Shown in pieces: positions 1-11,300 of a stretch of DNA of 64,000 bases (the stretch's first letter is position 1; every line of letters begins with the position of its first letter). This DNA comes from Rhynchopus sp. YZ270_cl-10 (taxonomy: Eukaryota > Euglenozoa > Diplonemea > Diplonemida > Diplonemidae). The DNA lies in contig OZ037926.1 in NCBI GenBank assembly GCA_964035575.1, forward strand, positions 558,001 to 622,000, given 5' to 3'. The notes beneath the pieces are model-generated. The model was given only the letters and a program-made list of their open reading frames with translations, was not told the origin of the DNA and searched no databases. Made by a program: the position numbers and the translations under genes.

Positions 1-69
1 CCACGCTCCCTTAGTTGGGCTGAAGGGGGGTGGCTTGGCACAACGACATTTTCTCTTTTTTGTGTGTGT

Positions 70-647
70 TCACACTGTTTCTGCCTTGGGGCCGTTGATC
101 TTAAAGTCCATCTGTTTGGTGTGCATTTTTGCGAGCACCGTACAGGGGTGGGTGGAGAGGTGCGTGTTGTAGCGGGGGTTGTTCCGCATGAGGTACTGCG
201 CGATCCTGTGGGGTATGATGTGTGGTGTGACGTTAATGCCTAGTGAAGGTAATTCTTGCGCAGAATATGGCCCTTATGTGTGATGTGATTTAACAGCTTT
301 AGAGTGGATAACGCCTGAACGAAGTAAACCCATGAGAAAGCACCTTCGGTCCACATGCTTTCCCATCGAAGAGAAGGGTACAAAAACGTTCACAACATCC
401 CAGACCATAGAAACCCATACCAATCAATTGTGTTGACTTTGGAACGTCGCATTTTCTCTTCGGGGGCGTCGTTCTCTAGTGCAAGCTCTGCGAGAAGGTC
501 TTTGACTGCACAGACCAGCATGGGCATGACCTCCTTCTCTAAGTACAGCAGGCGCTTGTCGGTGTGGTCCACGAACGTCATGCCAGCATAGATGCCCTCC
601 TCAATGATGCGTGCAATGTCAGCCTTCTCCTTCGGCGTGCGTTCCAT
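70..647 (-). CDS. Dpy-30/RIIa-like small protein, two exons
   Basis: I join two exons, 647-421 and 205-70, across a 215-bp intron (donor GTATGG at 420, acceptor CCCACAG ending at 206). This gives a 120-aa protein. Residues about 32-52 (RLLYLEKEVMPMLVCAVKDL) and 71-86 (VNTIDWIAQYLMRNNP) match the two helices of the Dpy-30/RIIa dimerisation and docking motif, whose second helix typically reads N-P-I-x-[FW]-[LI]-A-x-Y-L. The Trp codon of that helix is split by the intron, and the match appears only after splicing, which supports the model. Proteins with this fold dimerise and anchor partners in COMPASS complexes or in flagellar radial spokes and adenylate-kinase assemblies. Which role applies here cannot be told. 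The start is the first ATG; an AG lies 11 bases upstream. The intron carries a sequence repeated upstream of the gene at 52 kb. Confidence 0.85.
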
Positions 648-3115
648 CGTGCCCAGCCTGCCTCGTGTTGCGTGTTGTGTGTTGCACCTTCAATACAACC
701 AACTTTTTAAATCTCTTCCAGTATGGATCAAGATTGGTCCCCTTTGTTCAGCTTCGTCTGTCTTTGTGTGTCTTATGTACACACAGACAGGTGGTGTCTC
801 CTTTTATAATTATTGTGTAATCTCTCTGGTGAGTTATGTGGGAAAGATGGGAGGAGGAGGGCACAGCAGAGAATAAGACTCGGGGACCCGGTTATTCTCA
901 GCCGGACTGGGACCGGGGACTCGGCTTATTCTCTGCTGTGGAGAGGGGTAGGGAGGAGGGAGGGAAAGATATCGGAGGGAAAGGGGTGCATGATGTTTTG
1001 TGTGGTTGGCTCCCGACTCAAATGAGGGGAGGGGGAGAGAAGAAGGGGAGGGGAGGTGTAAGTGTAGGTATGACGTAACGGAAAGGAGAAGAGAAAAAGA
1101 AGAAAGCTGACTTGAAATACAAAGCCCTCTCATGAGAGTGCACCTTTGGTGAAGAAAAGAGAGAGAAAAAATATGGAATAAAGAAAAGCGCAAATTTATT
1201 CAGAATACAACAAAACCAAAAAAAAAACCAAAAAAAATAAGGCCGCATTTTAAAAATAAGGCCGTAAGACTAATGATATCAAAAGTGGTAAAATAGAAGA
1301 AAAAAAACCCCTATTTTTGACTATTTGGCATCCATTTTGATAGAAGGATACCACGAAAGGCAGAAAGGTAAGAGAAAAATGCCTTGCATTTTTATTTAAA
1401 GAAGGGCTTTTTTGCTTTGTGATCTTGACCGGCATAACCGCAGAGTATAACACATACATTTCAATGAATTGAAAGTACAGTAATCCCCTTCTTTTTTTGA
1501 TAAATTGGAGTAGTGTAGCCACAGTTTGTGCAACCTCCACTGTCAATTTTTGTTTTGTGCATATTTTGCGAAGAGTAATGAAGTAAAGAAAACCCTTCAT
1601 GCACAAGGTTGAAACTTCATTAGACTAGTTTCTGACATTAACCCTGTTTCACTCCTAAGAATCATACAGTTGCATTCGAAAGGGTAGTACATCTTCAGTG
1701 ATTTCCCGATATAGTGGAAAAGGCAAAAATAACTCATGAAAAAAACTTGAAAAAAATGAATATGTCTCCTCTGCACATCCATTTTGGGTAATATGGCTAG
1801 AATAAGGACAAAGAACTTGAGAAATTCACCATGGTGGCATCTTTTAACAAAAAATTATGAAAGTGGAAACTCTCAGGAAAAAAAAATCCAGACAGACACA
1901 AAAAAACATCTTTTGGAGAGAATAGCAATGAGGGCAAATAAAGCAAGGTTTCTTTTTTGGTGTCAACACCACCATGTGGACCATCTATGATCGTCTCCGT
2001 GAGAAACACGTAACAGTTAACAATTGCTGAGAGCTTGCTTAGAGCTACCGAAAAAAAAATCTCACCCCAATTCATAGATGGCCCAACTGGGTTGACGCAC
2101 CAAAAAGAGGGTAAAAAAAGGGGGTCCTTCCCCTTCACCCCCCCACCCCACCAGAGGAGGTTTTTTTTTAATACAACTCTTGGAAAAGAATTGATTTGAA
2201 TTGACACAATATCGGGGTGAGCACTCTGACCCCCCATTTCCCTCCCTTTTTTCCCCTCTGTGTTTGATATGAAGTACACAGGAAAAAAAAACGGTGGTAA
2301 AGCTTTACGGAAGACACATTAATCACCATATACTCAGGAGTTACCCACTGCTGAGTCAATAAAAGAATACTCAATCCTGCAGAAAAACAAAAGAGAGCTA
2401 GTACAGGAACGAAACAAATGATTAAGATAAACATCAAAAAAAAGAACGATCAGAACTCAATCCTGCAAGAAATTGTTTCATATACTAACTATTCTACTGA
2501 ATAGAAGGTATAATAGGGTGCACTAAATGTACCCAAAGGATGCAAGGAAAAAAAACAGAAGAGAAAATAAGAGTCCCTGGGGCTGGACGTTAGACAAAGT
2601 AAAAATAATAATAAAAATAAGTGAGATCCGAATAACCGAAGCGTCTCCTTTTTTGGTTATCTTCAAAAATAAAACAAATAAAAGTGTTAATTTGCACATC
2701 GTACCCATTGATAATGGGGATCGACTGCGCCAGGAAGCCAACCCCTAAAACACGATGTCTCAGGGGAAAATAAGGGGTAGAACTATCAGAATATGGGGTG
2801 CAAAAAAAAAGAAAGAAAAACGGAATTAAGAAAGAACAGATCTGTTGACTGGAAAGGGAAGAAAAAAAAAACCTTTTGCGCTACCGCAAACTGTCTTTCC
2901 TGACCTTCTTTTTCTCTGATTCTTTCGCTTCACATTTTTTTCTCCTCTTTTTGCACAACTGGGAGTTCGAACGCAGGACACACAACCTCAACGGACAAGA
3001 ACAAACTTGAATTGGAGGAACACGAGGGGGGGACATCAATGAATTTGTAAGGTAATTGGCTTGTTTTATGGCATGATGTGTGCGCACCCACCTCGGGCAC
3101 ATATCATGCCTTAAA

Positions 3116-3183
3116 TGGTGCTCCGGGAGGGGTCGATATTGACAGGTCGCTGACAGGTCGTTGACCGACTTCCGAAAGCACCA
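3116..3183. mobile_element. 68-bp TGGTG...CACCA element, 5-bp TSD
   Basis: The ends are TGGTGCT and AGCACCA. TTAAA is directly duplicated at 3111-3115 and 3184-3188. The interior is a tandem of a unit like TGACAGGTCGT. The TG...CA termini and 5-bp duplication resemble products of integrase-type (LTR or Ginger-like) insertion, but 68 bp is too short to assign a family. Confidence 0.65.
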
Positions 3184-3392
3184 TTAAAGCTTAACCTACC
3201 CTACACGGTGCTACAACTCGATAGAGGGAGTTAATGGAAAAAGTGGAGAAAAAGAAAAAAAAAATGATTGGTTATCTCTGTGTTGCTAGTTGTTTTTGTT
3301 TTTTTTTGCCGAAAAAAAAGCATTAGTTTGAATAAAACTGAAAAAAACAATAGAGAGGAAGGTTTAAGACATTGTATTGCCATAGGATGTGA

Positions 3393-3420
3393 AGATGAAT
3401 CTGAGTCTACTCAGCTCATC
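3393..3420. repeat. Hairpin module A, CTGAG/CTCAG variant
   Basis: The outer arms GATGA/TCATC are kept, while the inner arms are CTGAG/CTCAG instead of the usual CTAAG/CTTAG. Both sides have changed together and pairing is preserved. Confidence 0.6.
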
Positions 3421-3667
3421 CGCACGACGGTGAAGTCAATGACATGACATGTGCTTTTGACATGTGCTTACCATGTAACTTTTTTTACATGTAAAATGAC
3501 ATGTGCGGTAACGTATATTGGCCGTAAAAATGTCATGTGGTTCACATGTCATTTCACGTCATTTCACATGTCATTTTACATGGCACATGTCACTTTTCAC
3601 ATGTCACTCTCACATGCCATTTTACATGTAAAAGCACATGTCATGTCATTGACTTCACCGTCGTGCG
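3421..3667. mobile_element. 247-bp TIR element with an ACATGT array
   Basis: The terminal inverted repeats are 38 bp and perfect, starting CGCACGACGGTGAAGTCAAT. The interior repeats the palindrome ACATGT about ten times at irregular spacing, so it can fold many ways. There is no clear target duplication beyond a possible CG, with the element then starting CACGACGG. It sits directly against a hairpin module (3393-3420). It has no coding capacity, so it would be a non-autonomous DNA element. Confidence 0.75.
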
Positions 3668-4244
3668 AAGAAGAGAAGACCCCCTCCCTCAGAAAAGGTG
3701 CAAAGGGGGGGCTGTAGAGAGAAAAGGTTTTGCAAGATGAACCTAAGACACTTAGTCTGATTAGATTATTCTTTGGTTTACGTGCTTAGTCACCTTTTGG
3801 ACCTTTAGACAAGAGAAGAGGCGAGAAAAGCGTATAACCGCCAACAGACAAACATATTGCAGAATCCTGCACATGTGTGAAAAAAAGGAAGAAAAATGAA
3901 AATAAAAAAGGTGACAGCTGAATATGCGTCCAGCGGCTCATGTTCACACAACGTCTCAATAAAAGAAAAACACTGTTGATAACATCATAACCCTTAAATA
4001 CACGCACTCATCTAACAGCAGGGTTGTTCTCCGGGACCCTCTCTTGCCCTTACCCGAGGCCCAACGCTGCTGCAGTCCAACCTCCCTTGTTGCAAGCAGT
4101 TGTTTTTTTTTTTCTTTTTTCCCGAAAATTGTCCAAAAAATCTTGCTAAGAGGGCTTTAAAAAAACTCATAGAAAGGCACACAGATAAGGAGGGGGTACA
4201 GAAATGGATAAAAAGAAGAGGGGGAAAAAAAAAGCAAACTTGAC

Positions 4245-4273
4245 AGATGAACGCACCTTCTCTACACATCTTT
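4245..4273. repeat. Hairpin module B copy
   Basis: This is AGATGAA...CACATCTTT around a CCTTCTC loop. Further copies lie near 25019, 25859, 26170, 29602, 31276, 35785, 36989, 39476, 43868, 58609 and 62899. Many are preceded by AAAACTTGAAAG or a close variant. Confidence 0.65.
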
Positions 4274-4289
4274 TTGAAAAGCTGTGTAA

Positions 4290-4321
4290 AGATGAGCCTA
4301 AGTCTCTGTGCTTAGTCATCT
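4290..4321. repeat. Hairpin module A, reference copy
   Basis: The arms are AGATGA/TCATCT and CTAAG/CTTAG around a CTCTGTG-like loop. Other copies or relatives lie near 3735, 29775, 31410, 32251, 33563, 37072, 39787, 40474, 60152 and 60728. Some are stretched by an internal TGATTAGATTATTCTTTGG segment between the arms. Confidence 0.7.
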
Positions 4322-4433
4322 GGGGGACTGGGTTGCAAAAACATGGGAGAAAGAGAAGTAGATAATGTGCAAAAAAAAAAAAAACGCCTCACCGTTCGGC
4401 GGACGCAGAGCACCAGACAAAACAAAAGAAAAG

Positions 4434-4475
4434 TTGAAAGTGCAAACGCCTCACTGTTCCTCGGCGGACGCAGGC
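4434..4475. repeat. Hairpin module D copy
   Basis: The pattern is GTTGAAAGTGCAAACGCC, then a loop, then GGCGGACGCAG, with CGCC/GGCG arms. A shorter copy is at 4385-4416. Others are at 33723, 56494, 58790, 60808 and 63383. Confidence 0.65.
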
Positions 4476-4510
4476 CAACCAAAAAAAAAACAAAAAGTTG
4501 GCTTGAAATA

Positions 4511-4560
4511 CAACAGCCCCCCCCCATGACAGTGTACTTTGGGTACATGACCGGCTGTGT
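4511..4560. repeat. Hairpin module C copy
   Basis: This is the CATGACAGTGTAC...GTACATGACCGG type, with arms GTACC/GGTAC in most copies. Others are near 1121, 25088, 26000, 34497 (interrupted by an insertion), 37115 and 60205. Longer copies continue through a conserved CCATGCAGTCCTACA. Confidence 0.65.
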
Positions 4561-4800
4561 GGACACCAACAAAATTATCTCTGATAACAGGGAGGAAGAG
4601 GGGAGGTGGGAGACTTCCCCTCGAGGGGAAAGAGGGAGAGAGAGAGGTGAGGTAACTGGGGCGGGGAAGGGAAATTGTGCAAATAGTGTTCTCTTCAATT
4701 ATTTTTCTTCTTCTTCTCGCTCAGCACAAAAAATAACACAGGCCAGGTTCGAGATTTAAAAAAATAAAAGGGTGGATAAAATGCATCCTCACCTTATAAA

Positions 4801-5159
4801 GGGAAGGCTCGTTTTTCCATTTAATGTTACAAAGTAACAATAAAGGGGGGGGAGGGGGTCCGACCGAAATCCGGGGAAAAAACTTTTTTTTTTGTAACAA
4901 TGGCGGGAAAAAGTGGCTTTTTCCAACAACAAGAACTTGTCCATTTCGGCAGATTGACCCCACCACAGCGTGGACGGATTCTGGAAATGCAAATGCGGGT
5001 GTTTTCGGATGTGCACGTCCACTGCGCCTTGTTGTTACAATAAATGAAAATTCGGAAAAACGGTTTTTCCGTGTAACATAGGGGGTGGGGAGGGGGGGGT
5101 CACCGGGAAAAATGGTTTATTGTTACTTTGTAACATTAAAAGGAAAAACGAGCCTTCCC
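4801..5159. mobile_element. 359-bp TIR element (MITE-like), copy 1
   Basis: The ends are GGGAAGGCTCGTTTTTCC and its reverse complement, with inverted similarity reaching about 45 bp inward. It is flanked by AAA on both sides, a possible 3-bp target duplication. A nearly identical copy lies in opposite orientation at 35971-36331. It has no transposase and would be mobilised in trans. The interior carries the GGTGGGGTCAATC core also seen at 40.9 and 57.1 kb. Confidence 0.8.
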
Positions 5160-5333
5160 AAACAGATGTTCCCTTTACCCTTCTAAAAATCAAGATAATT
5201 TGTAACAGCATTGTTTTTACTAAAGGAGGGTACAAAAAAAAAATGACAAAATTGCAAGATAAGCTGCAATGTGCTTACTTCAGAATGGATGTCTCTCAAC
5301 GATACATCCATAAAGGACAAGAAAAATTGCATT

Positions 5334-8300
5334 TCAGATCACCACTGTCGCATCAGAAGCGTCTGATGCTGCGGACGGCGACCCGACGGATTCTTCATCG
5401 AAATCCGCGTCGTCGCCGTCGTAGTCTCCATCGTACTCTCCAAAGGGGTCTTCACCGAAGGGCCCTGCATCTAATATCTTCTGTGTCAGTGCAGCGTTCT
5501 TAGACGCAAGCGACTTTGCCGCAACCCACTGCACCACAAACACCGTCCCAAAGGCAATAATCCCTATACCCGCAAAGACCGCAATGACGTACACCCAGTA
5601 CACAGGATCCTTCTCCTCAGGCTCCGACACGATGAAGTATGCGCCAGCCGCCAGGCCCGGAGGAGAGGCTGTGTCATTGAAGATCGGTGCAGGCGTGTCG
5701 GGAGGCAGCGTCGGCTCGGGTGTGACGTAGCCCTCGAGAATAGGTGGCAGCCAGCCCACGGCCCCAAAGTTGGGTGCTCCAATGTTGAGCTCCTCCCAGA
5801 AGTTGCCTGCAGCCTCGCTCCCGCCGTAGACAGTGATGACAAGGTTGTTAGACCCCGGGTCGCGCTCAACCTTGAGCAGGTCCGGGTGTACTCTGAAGCC
5901 TGCAGCAAGAACAGCCAAAAGGACGCGGTCGCCAGTGACGCCAACAGGGGTGCGGAGTGTCAAGTGCAGCTGCATCTCGCCTACCACCTCGACACACCCG
6001 TCCAAGTACCGCGCCGCAAAGTCTTTCGCACACTTCCGATAGATCGACCCGCACGCCCCCTCACTCCTCGTCCCTTCGTTCTTGCAAACGACCAACTCTG
6101 CAAAGCAGGTGCTCTTAATAAGCAGCCCCATGTCCGTCTGACCCACGCAGTCCAACAGCTCCAGGCCCGCATTGCCTGCGTCTGGCGGAGGCACCGCTGT
6201 AGGCGGGAACTGTGTAGGCGACGCAGTCTCGCCCGGCACAAGTGTGGGCGCAACAGTAGGCACAGTTGTTGGCACAGCTGTAGGCGATGCAGTTTCACCC
6301 GGTACAAGTGTGGGCGCAACAGTAGGCACAGTTGTTGGCACGGCTGTAGGCGATGCGGTTTCACCTGGCACAAGTGTGGGCGCAACAGTAGGCACAGTTG
6401 TTGGCACGGCTGTAGGCGACGCAGTTTCACCCGGCACAGTTGTAGGCACAGCTGTCGGCGATGCGGTTTCACCTGGCACAAGTGTGGGCGCAACAGTAGG
6501 CACAGTTGTTGGCACGGCTGTAGGCGATGCGGTTTCATCTGGCACAAGTGTGGGCGCAACAGTAGGCACAGCTGTTGGCACGGCTGTAGGCGAGGCAGTT
6601 TCACCCGGTACAAGTGTGGGCGCAACAGTAGGCACAGTTGTTGGCACGGCTGTCGGCGATGCGGTTTCACCTGGCACAAGTGAGGGCGCAACAGTAGGCA
6701 CAGTTGTTGGCACGGCTGTAGGCGAGGCAGTTTCACCCGGCACAGTTGTAGGCACGGCTGTAGGCGATGCGGTTTCACCCGGCACAAGTGTGGGCGCAAC
6801 AGTAGGCACAGTTGTTGGCACAGCTGTAGGCGATGCAGTTTCACCCGGTACAAGTGTGGGCGCAACAGTAGGCACAGTTGTTGGCACGGCTGTAGGCGAG
6901 GCAGTTTCACCCGGCACAGTTGTAGGCACGGCTGTAGGCGATGCGGTTTCACCTGGCACAAGTGAGGGCGCAACAGTAGGCACAGTTGTAGGCACGGCTG
7001 TCGGCGATGCGGTTTCACCTGGCACAAGTGTGGGCGCAACAGTAGGCACAGTTGTTGGCACGGCTGTAGGCGAGGCAGTTTCACCCGGCACAGTTGTTGG
7101 CACAGCTGTAGGCGATGCGGTTTCACCCGGTACAAGTGTGGGCGCAACAGTAGGCACAGTTGTTGGCACGGCTGTAGGCGATGCGGTTTCACCTGGCACA
7201 AGTGAGGGCGCAACAGTAGGCACAGTTGTTGGCACGGCTGTAGGCGAGGCAGTTTCACCCGGCACAGTTGTTGGCACAGCTGTAGGCGATGCGGTTTCAC
7301 CCGGTACAAGTGTGGGCGCAACAGTAGGCACAGTTGTTGGCACGGCTGTAGGCGATGCGGTTTCACCTGGCACAAGTGTGGGCGCAACAGTAGGCACAGC
7401 TGTTGGCACGGCTGTAGGCGAGGCAGTTTCACCCGGTACAAGTGTGGGCGCAACAGTAGGCACAGCTGTTGGCACGGCTGTAGGCGACGCAGTTTCACCC
7501 GGCACAGTTGTAGGCACAGCTGTCGGCGATGCGGTTTCACCTGGCACAAGTGAGGGCGCAACAGTAGGCACAGTTGTTGGCACGGCTGTAGGCGAGGCAG
7601 TTTCACCCGGCACAGTTGTAGGCACGGCTGTCGGCGATGCGGTTTCACCTGGCACAAGTGAGGGCGCAACAGTAGGCACAGTTGTTGGCACGGCTGTAGG
7701 CGAGGCAGTTTCACCCGGCACAGTTGTTGGCACAGCTGTAGGCGATGCGGTTTCACCCGGTACAAGTGTGGGCGCAACAGTAGGCACAGTTGTTGGCACG
7801 GCTGTAGGCGATGCGGTTTCACCTGGCACAAGTGTGGGCGCAACAGTAGGCACAGCTGTTGGCACGGCTGTAGGCGAGGCAGTTTCACCCGGTACAAGTG
7901 TGGGCGCAACAGTAGGCACAGCTGTTGGCACGGCTGTAGGCGACGCAGTTTCACCCGGCACAGTTGTAGGCACAGCTGTCGGCGATGCGGTTTCACCTGG
8001 CACAAGTGTGGGCGCAACAGTAGGCACAGCTGTTGGCACGGCTGTAGGCGATGCGGTTTCACCTGGCACAAGTGTGGGCGCAACAGTAGGCACAGCTGTT
8101 GGCACGGCTGTAGGCGACGCAGTTTCACCCGGCACAGTTGTAGGCACAGCTGTCGGCGATGCGGTTTCACCTGGCACAAGTGTGGGCGCAACAGTAGGCA
8201 CAGCTGTTGGCACGGCTGTAGGCGATGCGGTTTCACCTGGCACAAGTGTGGGCGCAACAGTAGGCACAGCTGTTGGCACGGCTGTAGGCGACGCAGTTTC

Positions 8301-11300
8301 ACCCGGCACAGTTGTAGGCACAGCTGTCGGCGATGCGGTTTCACCTGGCACAAGTGTGGGCGCAACAGTAGGCACAGTTGTTGGCACGGCTGTAGGCGAT
8401 GCGGTTTCACCTGGCACAAGTGTGGGCGCAACAGTAGGCACAGCTGTTGGCACGGCTGTAGGCGAGGCAGTTTCACCCGGTACAAGTGTGGGCGCAACAG
8501 TAGGCACAGCTGTTGGCACGGCTGTAGGCGACGCAGTTTCACCCGGCACAGTTGTAGGCACAGCTGTCGGCGATGCGGTTTCACCTGGCACAAGTGTGGG
8601 CGCAACAGTAGGCACAGTTGTTGGCACGGCTGTAGGCGATGCGGTTTCACCTGGCACAAGTGTGGGCGCAACAGTAGGCACAGCTGTTGGCACGGCTGTA
8701 GGCGATGCGGTTTCACCTGGCACAAGTGTGGGCGCAACAGTAGGCACAGCTGTTGGCACGGCTGTAGGCGACGCAGTTTCACCCGGCACAGTTGTAGGCA
8801 CAGCTGTCGGCGATGCGGTTTCACCTGGCACAAGTGTGGGCGCAACAGTAGGCACAGTTGTTGTCACGGCTGTAGGCGATGCGGTTTCACCTGGCACAAG
8901 TGTGGGCGCAACAGTAGGCACAGCTGTTGGCACGGCTGTAGGCGATGCGGTTTCACCTGGCACAAGTGTGGGCGCAACAGTAGGCACAGCTGTTGGCACG
9001 GCTGTAGGCGAGGCAGTTTCACCCGGTACAAGTGTGGGCGCAACAGTAGGCACAGCTGTTGGCACGGCTGTAGGCGACGCAGTTTCACCCGGCACAGTTG
9101 TAGTCACAGCTGTCGGCGATGCGGTTTCACCTGGCACAAGTGTGGGCGCAACAGTAGGCACAGTTGTTGGCACGGCTGTAGGCGATGCGGTTTCACCTGG
9201 CACAAGTGTGGGCGCAACAGTAGGCACAGTTGTTGGCACGGCTGTAGGCGACGCAGTTTCACCCGGCACAGTTGTAGGCACAGCTGTAGGCGATGCGGTT
9301 TCACCCGGTACAAGTGTGGGCGCAACAGTAGGCACAGTTGTTGGCACAGCTGTAGGCGATGCAGTTTCACCCGGTACAAGTGTGGGCGCAACAGTAGGCA
9401 CAGTTGTTGGCACAGCTGTAGGCGATGCGGTTTCACCCGGCACAAGTGTGGGCGCAACAGTAGGCACAGTTGTTGGCACGGCTGTAGGCGACGCAGTTTC
9501 ACCCGGCACAGTTGTAGGCACAGCTGTCGGCGATGCGGTTTCACCCGGTACAAGTGTGGGCGCAACAGTAGGCACAGCTGTTGGCACGGCTGTAGGCGAT
9601 GCGGTTTCACCTGGCACAAGTGTGGGCGCAACAGTAGGCACAGCTGTTGGCACGGCTGTAGGCGAGGCAGTTTCACCCGGCACAGTTGTAGGCACAGCTG
9701 TCGGCGATGCGGTTTCACCTGGCACAAGTGTGGGCGCAACAGTAGGCACAGTTGTTGGCACGGCTGTAGGCGAGGCAGTTTCACCCGGCACAGTTGTAGG
9801 CACAGCTGTAGGCGATGCGGTTTCACCCGGTACAAGTGTGGGCGCAACAGTAGGCACAGTTGTTGGCACAGCTGTAGGCGATGCAGTTTCACCCGGTACA
9901 AGTGTGGGCGCAACAGTAGGCACAGTTGTAGGCACAGCTGTAGGCGACGCAGTTGCCGTGGGTGATGCCGTAGCAAGCTCCGTTGTAGGTGCGAAACTGT
10001 AACGAATAGTTATTGGCAAAGGCGTCACGATACGCGGCGCAAGTGAAGGCTCTCCTGTTGGCATCTCGGTAGGAGAAGCACTGGCACTAGGCGACAATGA
10101 ACGTGCACTAGTGGGCCCTGCTGTTGGCTGAGCAGTGGGTTCAGCGGTGGGAGAATCACCTGGTGCAAGAGTCGGCTCACCTGTTGTCTCAGAAGTTGGT
10201 CCCGCAGTTGGCTCAGCAGTTGGTTCCACTGTTGGTGATGCTGTTGGTGCTGCAGAATCACCTGGTGCAAGAGTCGGCTCACCAGTTGGTGATGCTGTTG
10301 GTTCCGCAGTTGGCTCAGCAGTTGGTGATGCTGTTGGTGCTGCAGAATCACCTGGCGCAAGAGTCGGCTCACCTGTTGTCTCAGAAGTTGGTCCCGCAGT
10401 TGGCTCAGCAGTTGGTTCCACTGTTGGTGCTGCAGAATCACCTGGTGCAAGAGTCGGCTCACCTGTTGGTGATGCTGTTGGTTCCGCAGTTGGTGATGCT
10501 GTTGGTGCTGCAGAATCACCTGGCGCAAGAGTCGGCTCACCTGTTGGCTCAGCAGTTGGTTCCACTGTTGGTGATGCTGTTGGTTCCGCAGTTGGTGATG
10601 CTGTTGGTGCTGCAGAATCACCTGGTGCAAGAGTCAGCTCACCTGTTGTCTCAGAAGTTGGTCCCGCAGTTGTCTCAGCAGTTGGTTCCACTGTTGGTGA
10701 TGCTGTTGGCTGTGCTGTTGGTGCTGCAGAATCACCTGGCGCAAGAGTCGGCTCACCTGTTGGCTCAGCAGTTGGTTCCACTGTTGGTGATGCTGTTGGT
10801 TCCGCAGTTGGTGATGCTGTTGGTGCTGCAGAATCACCTGGTGCAAGAGTCGGCTCACCTGTTGGCTCACCAGTTGGCTCAGCAGTTGGCTCAGCAGTTG
10901 GTGATGCTGTTGGTGATGCTGTTGGTGCTGCAGAATCACCTGGTGCAAGAGTCGGCTCACCTGTTGGCTCACCAGTTGGCTCAGCAGTTGGTGATGCTGT
11001 TGGTGATGCTGTTGGTTCCGCAGTTGGCTCAGCAGTTGGTGATGCTGTTGGTGCTGCAGAATCACCTGGCGCAAGAGTCGGCTCACCTGTTGGCTCACCA
11101 GTTGGCTCAGCAGTTGGTGATGCTGTTGGTTCCGCAGTTGGTGATGCTGTTGGTGCTGCAGAATCACCTGGTGCAAGAGTCGGCTCACCTGTTGGCTCAC
11201 CAGTTGGCTCAGCAGTTGGCTCAGCAGTTGGTGATGCTGTTGGTGATGCTGTTGGTGCTGCAGAATCACCTGGTGCAAGAGTCGGCTCACCTGTTGGCTC

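Larger units (their letters stand above)
648..5333. other. Gene-free stretch with hairpin modules and short TIR elements
   Basis: I find no convincing coding sequence. The open frames here are short, low in complexity and run through A/T homopolymers. The stretch holds hairpin modules (near 1121, 1504, 3393, 3735, 4245, 4290, 4385, 4434 and 4511), a 68-bp TGGTG element (3116-3183), the ACATGT element (3421-3667) and a 359-bp TIR element (4801-5159). A sequence at 2468-2540 is the empty-site relative of 32.73-32.94 kb. Confidence 0.6.

Noticed and set aside
3420-3667. CRISPR-like array, because of regularly recurring ACATGT
   Set aside because: Spacing is irregular, the units are 6 bp, the whole is bounded by terminal inverted repeats, and the host is eukaryotic.
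4343-4759. 138-codon plus-strand frame
   Set aside because: It runs through hairpin modules D and C and homopolymers, with no recognisable domain.
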